64,000 nucleotides of DNA from Luzula sylvatica (GCA_946800325.1 OX326956.1:37355082-37419081); one strand, 5' to 3'. Counted from the stretch's first letter, positions 1 to 13,054 are shown. The notes: a model not told the origin generated them from the sequence alone. Translations and numbers: made by a program.

Positions 1-1
1 C

Positions 2-3000
2 CGTTGCAGGCGGAGACGAAAGCTCCCACCTTGGACCGGTACGCCATTAATTATTAAACAGGATCCTTTATCTGATCGGAATGTGTTGGTTCTTTGCGGA
101 TCAGCTGAAATTCATAAGAAAAGGGCGATAAAGTATGTTGTTTTAGTTGTTGATTGCGTGAGTCTTAACGTGGTGAAGACTGTTTTCCATGGAGGTCTTG
201 CAATTGGGTCTCCATTGGAAATGGGCGTGTTTGGTTCAGAGGTTCTGTTGGTAGACAGTACTGGACGTCTCCAGTCATTGGAGGTATCAGAGATATTGGA
301 TCATGACACTCTCGAAGGGAGTGTTGTCTCCTACACCAGTAATTCTTCTGACACTGGTTCCATCAGTACTGGAGAGAATTCAGACAATTCGGTTCAAGCT
401 GCAATCTTTGATCAAGAGGGAAAAATACTCGCTCTTGTTTATCCTTCAAAGTGTTTGTTCAAATGGGTCAATGAAGGAAACACCATTGGTGAGATTTCTC
501 TACTCGGTACTTCGCTTTTTAATGAAGAATCAAAAGATAAACTCAAAACCGGTATTTTTCTACGCGACGAAGACCCAAAATCAGTAGATTTGGACGAAAC
601 CATTATGTTCAATTTCGCTTTGTGTGGTACAAACGGTGCAGCGATAATGTTTCAAATTTCGAATTCAGGAGATTTGTTCAAATTCGAACCATTTTGCGAA
701 ATTCCACCGATTTGTACACTCCAAGAAGGGAACAAACCAACAATTTCATTTTGTCATTTCAACAAACATCTTGTTCGCATAGAATCAAACAGTACCACGA
801 TAGGGAAATCATCTCTATGGAAACCATACATCTCAAATTGGTCTCTCGAAAACCTCAAATCAAACTCGAGCCCTAATTTATGCAATCAAATTTCGTCAGG
901 AGGGTTTCCTGGCAAAAATTCCAAATTAAACGAAAAAATGGTCACGTCATCACTGGTACTGTCAGAAGATTCTTTTGTACCGCACTCGATAATATACGGT
1001 TTCAATACCGGTGAAATCGAAGTAATTTCCTTTATGGAATCAAAATCCAATTTTGGAGGTGGCGTTTTTCCATATATATCCGATAAATTTTTTTTAGGCC
1101 ATACGGGTCCAATTCTATGCTTGGCAACCCATTCAATACACAAAAACCAAACTCGATTACTCATCTCAGGCAGTGAAGACTGCACGGTTCGGATCTGGGA
1201 TTTCAGTTCCGGGATTTCATTGTCTGTTTTCCACCACCACGTGAAACCGGTAAAGCAAATCCTTCTTCCACCAGAATGTGCTTTCCCGCCTTGGAACGAT
1301 TGTTTTCTCTCAGTAGGAGAGGACAGCTGCGTGGCTCTTGTGTCGTTCGAAACAATGCGGGTCGAACGGGTCTTAACGGGTCATACCCACTCCCCGAACC
1401 TGGTCGCTTGGGATGGAAATAAAGGATACGTTGCTTGTTTGTGTAAGAATTTAAATTTACATTTAAATATTTTGTATATTTGGGACTTGAAAACCGGAGC
1501 ATGTGAGAGGGTTATTCACGGACCCTCTTCGAATTCCATGTTCGACCATTTTTGTAACGGAATTTACAAAAACACCCTTACTGGTAGTGTTTTGGGTGGT
1601 ACCACTTCAAACTCCTCTTTACTCGTACCCATTTTTAAAGACCCAAAAAACCTTAAAAAAGGAGCGGTTTTGAGATCCGCTCATGATATCCGCGAAGATA
1701 TTTTAAGGTTAGGGTTTAGTTCGTCGAAACAACAAGAGCGAAAAAAGAAAAAGTTAAAAGCGCCAATTAAATGCTCGTGTCCTTTTCCTGGAATTGCGAG
1801 CCTGCAATTCGATCTTTCGGCACTGATGGCTCCATCGAATCGCGTTTCGTGCGAACATTCTACAAATTTGAAATCGAAAAGTTCTGACGAGATCGAGAGT
1901 CCCGCGAAGGAGTCGTTGGAAGGGAGGTTGTTGAGGTTTAGTTTGTGTTTTCTACATTTATGGGGGGTAGATTGCGAATTGGATAAATTGTTGGTTGAAG
2001 ATATGAATGTTTGTAAACCTGAAGATTGCCAGCTGGCGATTGGTACGGTTGGGGATCGAGGGGCGGTTTCCTTGATGTTTCCTGGTACCGAACCCACTCT
2101 CGAGGTACTTACTATTTTCTTTTTTTCTTTTTCTCTTTTTCTTTTTGATTTGGGGGCAGGAATATGTGATTTTGGTGATGAATAATAATATACTATTTTT
2201 AGCTGTGGAGATCTTCGCCAGAGTTTTGTGCAATGAGATCTTTGACAATGGTTTCTTTGGCGCAGCATATGATTAGTTTATCTCGATCTTGTACCAATGC
2301 TAGTAGGTACGTTATATACTATATATATTGAATATTATTATTATTTTATTTCTTTTTGGTGATTTGTGTGAGATAATTATTTATGTTATGCAGTGCGTTG
2401 GCAGCGTTTTACACGAGAAATTTCGCGGAGAAAATAACAAATATAAAACCTCCTTCACTTCAGGTTGTTAAAAATATATCAATAATAAAATATATCATAT
2501 TTACCCTTCAAAAAGCCTGCATATATCAAATATATCCTCCCAAATCCATTTTTTTGGTTTTTTCGTTTTTGAAAAGTTAATAAACGCGACGAATTTGAGC
2601 TTTACATTATTGGGTTTTATTTATTTTTGTTACAAGGGTAAATTTGATATAAATATCTTTTATGTTGTCATGATCTTGATAGTTACTGGTGAGTTTTTGG
2701 CAACACCAATGCGAGCACGTCAGAATGGCCGCACGATCTCTCTTCCACTGCGCGGCCCCACGCGCAGTCCCTCCTCCCCTCTCAAGACCAAAATCTCAAA
2801 CTTCAGATCTCCAGTCCACCCCAGAACTGGACGCTTCCAGTATCATCCATTATCTCGACTCCTTCGAAAACCAAGAATGGGCTTCTTGGATCGGAGCCAC
2901 GAATCAAGACTCCATGGCCGCAAATATTATCGTCGCTTCCGCCTTGTCTGTCTGGTACAAACATAAACCCCAATTTTGCATAAAGCCCCTTATATTATTA

Positions 3001-4484
3001 TATATAGCAATAAAATCTCTTTTTTATTTTTATTTTTTAGGTATCCTAGTATCGTAAAAGAAGGGCTTGCAGGCATAGTGGTGAACCATTTAATAAAATT
3101 ATTAATGTCGATGAACGAACTACACAGTTCGACCGCGGCAGAATTACTCGCAGAAGGAATGGAGAGCACGTGGATATACCATTTACGTCCCGAAATAAAC
3201 CATTTTATAAGTGACGTGTTTTTCCAAATCGAGTGCTTAACCGGCACCCAAAACCCTAGCACGGTTTTGATCCGCGAGGCCTTGGTGGACACGCTCTTGC
3301 CGAGTTTGGCCGTCGCCGATATTCTAGGCTTTTTCGGGGTAATCGAAGGGCAAATTTGGAAAACGAGCTCGGACTCGCCAGTACACATCGCGGCGTTGAA
3401 AACCCTAATTAGGGCCGTGCGCGGAAACCCTAAAGTCTTGGCGATTCATCTCGAGAAGGTAATCGGTTTCGTTTTGCACACGATGGATCCGAGTAATTTG
3501 GTTATGCGAAAGGCTTGTTTCGGTACTTCGATGATTGCATTGAGAGAAATCGCTCGAGTTTTTTCGATGGTTTCGTTGAACGAATCGTTGACTCGTTTGG
3601 CCATCGGCGACGCTATTGGAGACGTTAAGAACGCTACGATTCGTATATACGATTTAGAAAGGTAATTTTGTAGGGGTATATTTGAAATTATTGCTTTTAC
3701 GAAGCTCTTAACATGATTTATTTTTTATTTATTTTATTAGTGTGACGAAAATAAGGATTTTGGATGCGAGCGCGCCACCTGGCTTACCGATCTTACTCGA
3801 AGGAGCCTCGAATAACAAAATTGCCACTGCAATATCTGCTCTCAGCTTCTCCCCAGATGGAGAGGTATAATAATAATAATAATTTACAGATTTTACCCTG
3901 CTAAAAACCCAAAATATCATATTTATCCTTCCAAAAATAAAATAATCATATTTATGAATTGTGCTTGTTATTGACAAATACTTAGGTTTTTTTGCCCTTT
4001 TCTCTTAATCAATCAATTAATTAATTAAATAAATAAATAAATATTTAATATAATTAGGGATTGGTGGCATTCTCGGAGAACGGGTTGATGATAAGATGGT
4101 GGTCCCTCGGCACGGCATGGTGGGAGCGGTTGAGTAGTACTAGAAGTCTAGTCCCGGTCCAATGCACCAAGCTCATCTACGTCCCCCCTTGGGAAGGATT
4201 CTCTCCTAATTCGTCTCGTCTTAGCATCATGACTTCCTTTCTAGATCACGATAACCGCACGGATCGTGAGGTAAAAGTTTATGAAATTCTATTATGGTAT
4301 CAGAGCTGTTTAATAATTCAATTTTTGTTGTATATTGAAGATGCCGCGAGAGCTCGATGAAGGAGAGCGGATGAGAGTGTTGATACGTAATTTGGATTTA
4401 TCGTATCGGCTTCGGTGGGTCGGGCCCAAAGCGGTTAATCTCATGCGGAATAATCAGGATTTGGGTACTTTTCCTTTGTCGTGA
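2..4484 (+). CDS. WDR7 / rabconnectin-3 beta-like WD40 protein (5' end outside window)
   Basis: This is the plant homologue of animal WDR7 (rabconnectin-3 beta), which pairs with DMXL proteins in V-ATPase assembly and vesicle trafficking; the plant role is inferred by homology. The frame is open from base 2 (CRRRRKLPPW), so the gene starts upstream of the window. Exons: 2-2104, 2203-2306, 2394-2463, 2683-2954, 3041-3661, 3741-3864, 4058-4270, 4341-4484, all GT-AG and phase-consistent, giving 1216 codons plus TGA. WD40 signatures include GHTGPILCL followed by SGSEDCTVRIWD (about 1095-1205) and LYIWDLKTGACERV (about 1470-1515). The C-terminal part has a HEAT/ARM-like middle (FWQ, EHVRMAARSLFHCA) and a last WD-like block with LVAFSENGLMIRWWSLG. 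The end LDLSYRLRWVGPKAVNL then LGTFPLS fits the family's terminus. No frameshift or stop was seen. Confidence 0.9.
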
Positions 4485-5624
4485 ATTGAATTCGTTCTTT
4501 TTTTTTTGTAGATTTTGTGAAGAATAATGCAATGTGATGTATGAGTGTATATGGAGATATAACTATAGTATAATCTTTGTAACAAGAAAGTTTGAGGAAA
4601 ATTCTATTTGAATATAATGACTTGGATAACATCATGATTACCATGATCGTATGCATATATATTTCCTTCCAAGAATGTCAAATTTTCATAATATCCAAAT
4701 GCTTTCATATTGGGGTTGCACATATTTCGTATCGAGGCATGAACGAGCCAGTCACGTTATTCTATAACGTAGGTTGGTTCGGGTAGCTCTATCGGCCTTC
4801 CCGTCAATGGATTGATCAGGCTAAGTGGAGAGGTAGAGTCGTCCATCACCGCAACCCAACTATTCGAAGATACGTGAACAAAATTTACCGTTTATATTTG
4901 GTAAATTAAACTCGTGTTTTTCTGATTTAAAGACGTCGTAAAGTGTTGAAGTTGGTGTATCGTAGTTGCAAGGGACCATGCACTTCTTTTGTGATGTTAT
5001 ACCAGCCCTTTCAAGTAGACGCAAATTTACGGTGATAGGGGGTAGAACCGTAATTTTGACACCATTTGACGGCTAGTGTCGTCCTTTAACTTCGACCAAT
5101 CCCGCATTCTACAAAATAACATATTATTGTAGTCAATTAATTTGTTTTATAAAAAATAATAATCGATTTGTAAACAATTCTCCTTGCCACAAGAGATAAG
5201 ACCATCTTTGCTCAATATTCAAATACAAACATGATGCAATAAATTTGGGAATGCATAATCCCAAATAATGCTCAAATTAAAATATCTAAATAAGGTTTAT
5301 GATATTTTTTTATGGAAAATTAAATATGAAGCACCAGGGACCTTTGACCAAAATGAGTAAACAAAAATTAACCTCATAATGAATAGGAACTAAATTAACA
5401 AACCCAAATCACAAACATGATGCAATAATCAATTAACACTACTTAAAAAATAACCATGATAGAGTTTTGTTTTAAGGCAATTATGATATAATGTCACAAT
5501 TAACACATTATAAATCTTTTGAGGATTCTTTCTTGTTTGAAGATGAGGGAGAGATAATGGAAGAGAAGAATAGTTTAATAATGTAGGTTTTACTATTTAT
5601 TTAGACAAGAAATAAATTTCATGG
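4485..5624. other. 3' flank of the WDR7-like gene, no gene seen
   Basis: AT-rich spacer. The 3' UTR of the upstream gene probably covers the first 100-200 bases. No reading frame with recognisable protein similarity, RNA gene or clear repeat was found. Confidence 0.5.
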
Positions 5625-5632
5625 GGTCTATG

Positions 5633-6203
5633 CTATGTTACGCGGATATTTCAAAAATACAGAAGTGTCCTGAGGATACGCGTATCCGATACGGATACGG
5701 GTGCGATACGGCTCGGATACGTATCGGATACGCCACATGGCGTATCCGAATATTTTAATATTTATTTTTTTCGGATACGGCGGCGATACGGCAGGATAGG
5801 GCAGGATATGGCTGGGGATACGTTCAGGATACGGCTGGGATACTCCATTTAGGATACTTCGGCCCATTATATATTTTGGCCCATAATATTCTTAAATAAA
5901 TTGTATAGGATACTTCTAAAATACTTCTAGATTAGTTTTAAAATATTTTTAGAACAAGTTTATGATAGTTTTATGATACTTGTATTGTTTAGTTGATATT
6001 ATTTATTGTCATAATATTTAATTTAAAAATATTATTAATTTATTATTTAATTTATTACTTATTTATTAATTATGTATAATATAAATATATTAAATTAATA
6101 ATTATATAGCCGTATCCGTATCCGTGATTTTTTGAAAATTGTCGTATCGCCGTATTCGTATCGTATCGGATACACTTTTCGTATCCGTATCCGTGCAACA
6201 TAG
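5633..6203. mobile_element. GATAC-rich inverted-repeat element, copy 1 (MITE-like)
   Basis: The element begins CTATGTTACGCGGATAC and ends in the reverse complement of CTATGTTGCACGGATACGG. Both sides are flanked by GGTCTATG (5625-5632 and 6204-6211), an 8-bp target duplication as made by hAT-type transposases. The outer parts are full of GGATACG/CGTATCC units on both strands and the centre is AT-rich. There is no coding capacity. A diverged second copy lies at 35491-36256. Confidence 0.75.
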
Positions 6204-6437
6204 GGTCTATGTGGAGACAAATGTCAGCCTCGTCTAGCTCTCTCATCTCTTCTCTTCTAGCTCTCTCTTCTCTTCTTTTGGTCTTCTTCCTCTTGTTCTC
6301 TAAGCCCTCTCTACACTCCCATAGAGTCCTCTATTCTGATCTTTTTAATACCATCCTACTGTCTGCTGACCATCTATCATAGCTCTTGGCTCAATCTCTC
6401 TCCCATAATCTCCAAAGGCTTAGCCAGTGTTTCTACT

Positions 6438-8696
6438 ATGGAGGCACCCATTGCTCTCTTTCCGTCCCCTCAAGCAAGGCCTGCTAGGAGCTATATTTTT
6501 CTCGAAGATTCTCAAGAACATCAGCTCCTGCTTAATCAGTTGCAATCAGCCATTGTCGTGGTTATGCAAAACCTTATTCCAAAAATGGAGTTAGCGGAAA
6601 TCTTCGCAAACCATTACAGAGGGATACCACAAACATTTCGCTTCCTCACTCTAAACGCGACTTCCTATCTCTTACATCCTCCACTTCATAGCTCTCAGCA
6701 AGTAATTCTCCAAAATGTCCCCCAATGGTTTCGATTGGCAGGAATTAGTCTTTACGCATGGAATCAAGGATTAGACTCCTCGAGATTTTTCCCAGCTACT
6801 TTGGTGTAGCTCCATATACACCAATTTCCTCTGCACTGTTGGCACGAGGAGATAATTCAAAAACTGGTTCAAGATTTTGGTTTTCTAGAATCGATTGATG
6901 AGGAAGACTGGAATTCAGATCGTCGACAGTGGCTACGTATAACGGTCAGAGTAGCACACAGGAATAATATACCCCGAGATTTGGTAGTAGGCATTGGTAC
7001 ACATTGGTCAATCTGTAGGATTGAGATTGAGGATGATGCCATGGATTTAGCCATGGTTTCACCTAACCATCCTCAAATAGAAGAGGAAGCTTTGATCACG
7101 GAGCTGGTGATTTCTCAACAGGACGAACACCATCCGGACTGGGATCTTGCGGATAGTAATTCCGAATTGGAAGAAGAGTCTCCATCACATGAACACCCCC
7201 CGTATCGAACTCAACAGGAGGAATCAGTTAATTCCTCGTTCCAAAAAAACCTCTGTTACGATGATAAGTCCCAGCTTCACCAGGAGACACAAAAGCTTCA
7301 CACCGATGGTTACTCAAAAGATGTCAAAGCAAATCAGGGATATGGGACAATGGTTACACCATGTCTACGGAATCTGCCATGGTGCAGATCTGTGACCCTG
7401 TCCGAAAATGACGAACTGAGCTGCAGAAACCAGTCCCTTACACTAAAAGATGTGACACGTATTACTCCTTCCATTCATAATCCCTCCATTCAAAACAAGC
7501 CAATTATCAGACCAAAAGAAATGGAACCTTCTATTCTGGGTCCCATACCTTATATTAATAAATTCAATAAACCCACCTCCACATATACAGGAATATCTTC
7601 TTTCACATCTCTTTTTCATAGCCACAACACATTTTCTCTCCCAACAAACGCACTTATGGCTTCCTCAAGCTCAAACAATCCTGCCAAGCAGCTCCCACTC
7701 TCTGATGGAGATTTAATCAAGAAACTAGTTGGTGTTCATATGTTGGAGCCTAATGATTCAGGGAAAGCAGCCATTTCTCAGAAAGGGGTTTTGGAAAGAA
7801 ACTGGGACTGCACCATTTTGGTCAAAACTCTCACAGAGAAACCCGTTTTCGAATCGACATTTGTGCCATCGATGATGAGAGCCTGGAACATAGATCCGGA
7901 CTGCGAGTTCTCTGACCGAGGAGATGGGATTTTTCTGGTGCAACTCAAAAGCGATTTCGATGTTCGCAGAATCATGAACAAGAGCCCGTGGATCTATAGA
8001 CAGGATACTGTGGTAATTAAAAAGGTGACAAGTGAGGAGGAAGTCATGGCGGAATCCTTCCAATACTTCGATGCGATGGTTCAGTTTCATTGCAACAACT
8101 TTGAAACCTTTACTCGGGAAGGTATAAAGGAAATAATCTCTTCTTTTGGTCAACCCCTATCGGAGCCTTCCTCTTGTTTCATGGGCGGTAAGAAATTTTA
8201 TAAGACTCGAATGGTCATCTCAACTACAAAAGCTCTGAAGGATAGGCTGGAGGCGACACTTCCCTCTGGGGAATCTTGCTGGATCTATTTGGTTTATGAA
8301 AGGATTCCGCGAATATGCGGTTTCTGCGGTCTGATAGGGCATGAAGTGTGTAATTGTTTGGATCACAGAAGGTTGCTTTCTATTTATAATGAATCGCAGA
8401 ACCCCCCAGCTTTGATCTCCCAATTAATATCCAAACGACTGGGTAAATGGATATCAGAACCAACTCTAGTCCCTAGAAATGCTCTGGCTTCCAACATTTT
8501 AATCCCGGAATTCTCAAATGGAGGTAAGAGATCCATCAATCTGGAATCAGACCCAATAAATGTAGTTTCCCAAGAGCAACAGTTCAACGCTGCTAGGCCC
8601 CCCAAAATGAGCTCCCACTCTCTTCTTAAGGAGGGTCAGAGCTCGCATGCCAAACGCTACAAAGCGACGGATCCTACGGGACCGTCGCCTCATTAA
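6438..8696 (+). pseudogene. LINE ORF1 (DUF4283-like plus CCHC zinc knuckle), in-frame stop
   Basis: ORF1 encodes the nucleic-acid-binding protein of the LINE ribonucleoprotein. One frame runs from ATG 6438 to TAA 8694-8696, broken by TAG at 6807-6809 (codon 124). The stop sits just before LHIHQFPLHCW, where DUF4283-type proteins usually carry a Trp, so a TGG-to-TAG change is the likely lesion (inference). A second DUF4283-like block lies about 7660-8280. The zinc knuckle is CX2CX4HX4C from 8316 (C-F-C, H, C spacing visible in CGFCGLIGHEVCNC). The N-terminal extension of roughly 200 codons before the second block is longer than in many plant LINE ORF1 proteins. Its stop overlaps the ORF2 start (TAATG). 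Confidence 0.85.
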
Positions 8697-11600
8697 TGCA
8701 TCTATTGTCATGGAACGGCCGGGGTTGTGGAGGACCGGCGACAATTCGTTCCATCAAAAGATACTTCCACTGTGCTCGTATCGATCTCGCTTTCATTTCC
8801 GATACGCGGTGCACCGCCTCTAAATCACGTCACCTCATACAGTCACTGTCACTTCAAAACTCCTTTGTGGTACCTTCAATCGGGCAATCAGGGGATTTAT
8901 GGCTTCTTTGGAATGACTCAGTTCAAGTTAATGTTATTTCTAGTGATAGGTATTTTATTATTGCTGAAGTTCGATGTAACTTTAATCGTGCACCATGGAT
9001 TTTATTTGCAGTATATGGGGACCCCCACCATATTTACAATCCCTATATATGGAATTCAATTAAATATTATTATAATGTGTGTAATTTACCATTTGTTACA
9101 ATGGGAGATTTTAATGCCACTACTTCACTATTTGATAAATGGGGAGGAAAGCGTATAACTCAAAACCTGAATATGCAACTATTCAATGACCTAATATTTT
9201 CTCTAGGTCTTATTGATCTAGGATATACGGGGCCAGCATATACTTGGAGTAACAGACAATTCAACTCAAATCTTATAATGAAAAGATTGGATAGAGTGTT
9301 GGCGGATCAATCATGGATTAATCTTTTTCCATCCTCTAAGGTATTCCATCTTCCTCAATTATCTAGCGATCATAACCCTTTATTAATTAAAATACACCAA
9401 GGAACTATGTTAGGACAGAGAAAATTTCGTTTTGAAAATTGGTGGATGGAAACAAAGGACTTTAATATCATGACGACAGAATCATGTAAAAATATTGCCA
9501 ATACTAAATGGGATGATGGTATAAAATCAATCAAAGAGAATATCAAAGGATGGGCCAACAAATATTCCTTCAACCCAAATATGGAGTTAACTCGTTTAGA
9601 GAATTGTATCCTAAAAGCCCAAAATGAACTTACAATGGATCCGATTAGGGGTGGATCTAATTTGATACAGCTGCAATCTGAGCACCAACAATGTTTAAAA
9701 TATCAAAGCATGTTTTGGGCACAGAGAGCAAAAATTAACTGGGCTACACAAGGGGATTTGAATACGGCCTTTTATCATGCGTCGGTTGTTAATAGAAGAA
9801 GGGAGAATAAAATCACAGCCATTTGCGATGATCAAGGTACCTTACAATCTGATCCGAATATAATACGCCGAATATTTGTTCAAGCCTATAAAAATACATA
9901 TACATCTATTTCACCACCAGATCTCCAGCAAATAATTCCAACCCAAGCTCTAGATAGAATTCCAAAATTAGAACATGCCCAACAGGAATCAATCTCCACC
10001 CTACCTTCTAATTTAGAGGTCATGAATATAGTTAGGAAAATGGGGGCCCATAAATCCCCGGGCCCAGAAGGGATCCCGACCTCTTTCTTTCAACATTACG
10101 GAAAGGATATCGAACCCCTACTGATTTCTTCAATCTCAGGCTTTTTCTCACGAGGCATTAGCACGGAAAGCTTTGGCAAAACAACCATCGCCTTAATCCC
10201 CAAAATAAAAAATCCGTCTCTCACGACAGATTACCGGCCAATTAGCTTATGTAATTTCAGTTATAAGGTAATTTCGAAGATTTTGGCGACGCGAATTAAA
10301 CCATTACTCCCGGCTCTAATATCGATTAATCAAACTGGTTTTGTGGCCGGTAGGCATATCCAAGATAATTTGATGTTGCATCAGGAAGTTCTACACTATT
10401 TCCATACTAATAAAACCATGAAGCCATCATTTGCGATAAAAATCGATCTTAAAAAAGCATTCGACTGTCTTGAGTGGAGATTTATAGAGAAATCCTTAAG
10501 CTTAATGAACTTCCATCCGCAATTTATCAAGTGGGTTATGGATTGTGTCAAATCACCGCAATATTCTTTTAATTTGGGTGTTAACGGTGGAGGATTTTTC
10601 AAACCTCGACGGGGAATAAGACAAGGATGTCCAATTTCACCCTTTTTGTTCATAATTGCCACAGAAATTTTATCCCAGCTTTTAAACTATCAAGCGCAGC
10701 ATGGTCTAATTAATGGTATTACTCTTGGACGAAATGCACCTAATTTCTCCCATTCGCTATATGCAGATGATTTGATAGTGTATGGGGAAGCATCAATGGC
10801 GGAAGCTGAGCATTTTGTTCAAATGTTTCAATGGTTTAGTGCGATTTCAGGGCTTCAAATAAATCCATCTAAGACCAGAATATGGTTCAATAATGCAGTA
10901 AACCCACAAGAAAAAAATGTTATTAAAAGAATATTTCAGGCAAGCGAAGCAAATTCGAGTGAAATATATCTTGGTTCATTGGTCAAAATGCATAAATTAC
11001 TCTCTGTGGATTATGGGTTCCTTATTGAAAAAATTGAGAAAAAGCTCTCGGGGTGGAAACAAAAGTTGCTTTCCTTAGCAGGTAAAGTGGTGCTGATTAG
11101 AAGTGTTCTATTGACCATACCAACATATGTTATGGCGGTTCAACCAATCCCAAAAATGGTGATTAAAAAAATTATGTCAATAATCAAAAGATTTTTTTGG
11201 GGGGGTAAAGAACCAGACCACACTCACTCGACAAATTACATGGCTTGGTTATCTTGGTATGCCATTGAAGCACCAAAGGAGTTGGGGGGTTTAAATCTAA
11301 GAAATTTGGCTTGTTTAAATGAATCGCTAATAATTAAGCAGCTATGGCAATTTCTCACAGCTAAAAAAGCACTCTGGGTAGAGCAGATGAAAGCCAAGTA
11401 TATACCACGCTCCACTTTCTGGGAATCAAAGAGGAATGCAGGAATGACAACCACGTGGAGAGCTTTTCTGAATTCTAGATCTGTTATACAAGAAGATTGT
11501 TCCTGGATATTAGGAAATGGATTGGATTGTCCAGCATTTGGACATCCTTGGTTCAAAGGGGGTATACAAAGAAATCCAAAGAACAATCAAGAACGAGAAC

Positions 11601-12780
11601 TTAAGGTTAGAGATCTTTTTTTGGATGAATCTAATGAATGGAATTGGGAGTTAATTGAACAAGGCTTTTCGGCCTCACAAGTACTGCAAATTGCTGAGAC
11701 TCGTTTTACTCCAATTCAGAATAACGATATTAAGGACAAACTGATATGGACGAGGGGATCTAACGGTAATATAACGAGTAAAGAGTTGTATACACACCTC
11801 TGGAATGTCAAATATTCAAAAATTCAGCTTCCACAGCTTATCCCACCGGAATTATGGTCCCGTCTCTGGAAAAGAATATTCAACCTAAGATCCTAATTTT
11901 TGCTTGGCGACTCATCCACGATGCCCTACCAACAAAGCACAGACTTAACTCTAGGATATCGGGTATCGACCCGATATGTGCGATGTGCAACCTGGAAGTT
12001 GAGACGATAAGTCACCTTTTCTTCCACTGCTATAAGGTTAAAGAATTATGGAATCTATCATTACCTTCGGTTTCTCAAATGGATCGCTCACTTACCCCTC
12101 ATATGATAATCTTGAACTGGCTGAAAACGAAGTCAGAAAACGAAATCTCTATTTTCTTCCCTATTCTCTGGCAATGGTGGAAGAGTCGAAACCAAGTTAT
12201 CTTCCAGAGCAAACCCATTAATCTTGCCGAAATTATATACTTGGCACGGTCGGATCAAATCTATGGATCATTATCAAAATCGATTCACACTCCTAATCCA
12301 CTTTCCTATTCGGATTCAATTCAATTTGAGGACCTGATATGCTTCTCGGATTTCTCAGGTGACCATAATGGCCTTGGTGGAATAGGGATAGTAATTAAAG
12401 ATAGAAATGGATCATCCTTGCTAACAAAGGCTCTAGGGATCCAAGGGTACTATCACGCTCTAGAAGGAGAATTTGAAGCATTAAGAATGGCAATGCAGAT
12501 GGTAATGGAAAAATTCCCATCTAGGCAATGCCTCTTCATCTCAGACAATGCGGAAGTGGTGAATCTAATGAACTCAGTACAAGATCCAAATAATACTCAC
12601 CCATCCAGATGGGAGGCTATTATCAGTGCCCGTGAATGCATCCGTTGGAAGAGAAGAATCAAGGACCCAACGTTTCATTGGGCCTCTAGATTAAACAATA
12701 CGGAAGCAGATAGTCTGGCTAATATGGCGAGACTACTTCAGACAAATTACGAGGATCTTATATATCCCTATATTATGTAG
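8696..12780 (+). pseudogene. LINE ORF2: endonuclease, reverse transcriptase, zf-RVT, RNase H; frameshifted
   Basis: The ATG at 8696 overlaps the ORF1 stop by one base. Domains in order: APE-type endonuclease (WNGRGCGGP, MGDFNA, SSDHNPL; about residues 1-235), reverse transcriptase (KIDLKKAFDCLEW near residue 582, GIRQGCPISPFLF, and YADD at about 689), then a YLG...SLAGKVVLIRSV thumb-like region. The first frame ends at 11894-11896. The zf-RVT (ILIFAWRL, CAMC, HLFFHC) and RNase H (first D in SDFS, E in EGEFEA, D in ISDNAE, D in NTEADSL) continue in another frame to TAG 12780. The break is an apparent 1-base loss in the A-run at about 11870-11875. The endonuclease has SDTRC where related proteins show ETK, so the catalytic Glu may be Asp. 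Confidence 0.93.
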
Positions 12781-13054
12781 AGGGCAAATATATAATTCTC
12801 CGGATGGAAATTGAAGAGATAATTACTCTTTCTTAGGATGGGCCTCATTGGGGGTCTAATTTTCTTCATTTGCTTTTCTTTATAGTTATTTTATTATTTG
12901 TAATATAAGTAGGTTTAGCAAAGCTCTCTAAGTGCCAGAACTGTTTGTCTTGACTAGAGAGTATTTATTTGATGTAATTTGCTTCTTAGTTATATCATAG
13001 ATAGCCCATGGGCTTTTTACCAAAAAAAAAAAAAAAAAAAATGTCAGCCTCGTC

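Larger units (their letters stand above)
6235..13040 (+). mobile_element. Full-length L1-type LINE (non-LTR retrotransposon)
   Basis: A 6.8-kb element bounded by a 14-bp target duplication ATGTCAGCCTCGTC (6221-6234 and 13041-13054). It ends in an A-run (13022-13040) after the tail GGGCTTTTTACC. A pyrimidine-rich 5' leader (6235-6437) is followed by ORF1 with a DUF4283-like region and CCHC zinc knuckle, then ORF2 with endonuclease, reverse transcriptase, zf-RVT and RNase H. Full length plus a perfect duplication suggests a fairly recent insertion. One premature stop in ORF1 and one frameshift in ORF2 make it non-autonomous as read. It landed 10 bp beyond the right target duplication of the GATAC element. 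Confidence 0.95.

Noticed and set aside
1681..2268. Open frame of 195 codons on the minus strand inside the WDR7-like gene
   Set aside because: Shadow of the coding exon: no family similarity, and the plus strand carries a clearly conserved protein.
4295..4306. TGGTATCAGAGC, identical to a tRNA-Met primer-binding site, inside the last WDR7-like intron
   Set aside because: No LTR end, TG/CA boundary or retroelement sequence lies beside it. A 12-base match in an intron is most likely chance or an untraceable remnant.
5640..5830. Regular GGATACG repeats that could suggest a CRISPR-like or satellite array
   Set aside because: Units are short, uneven and on both strands within terminal inverted repeats. 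They fit an inverted-repeat element in a plant genome, not CRISPR.
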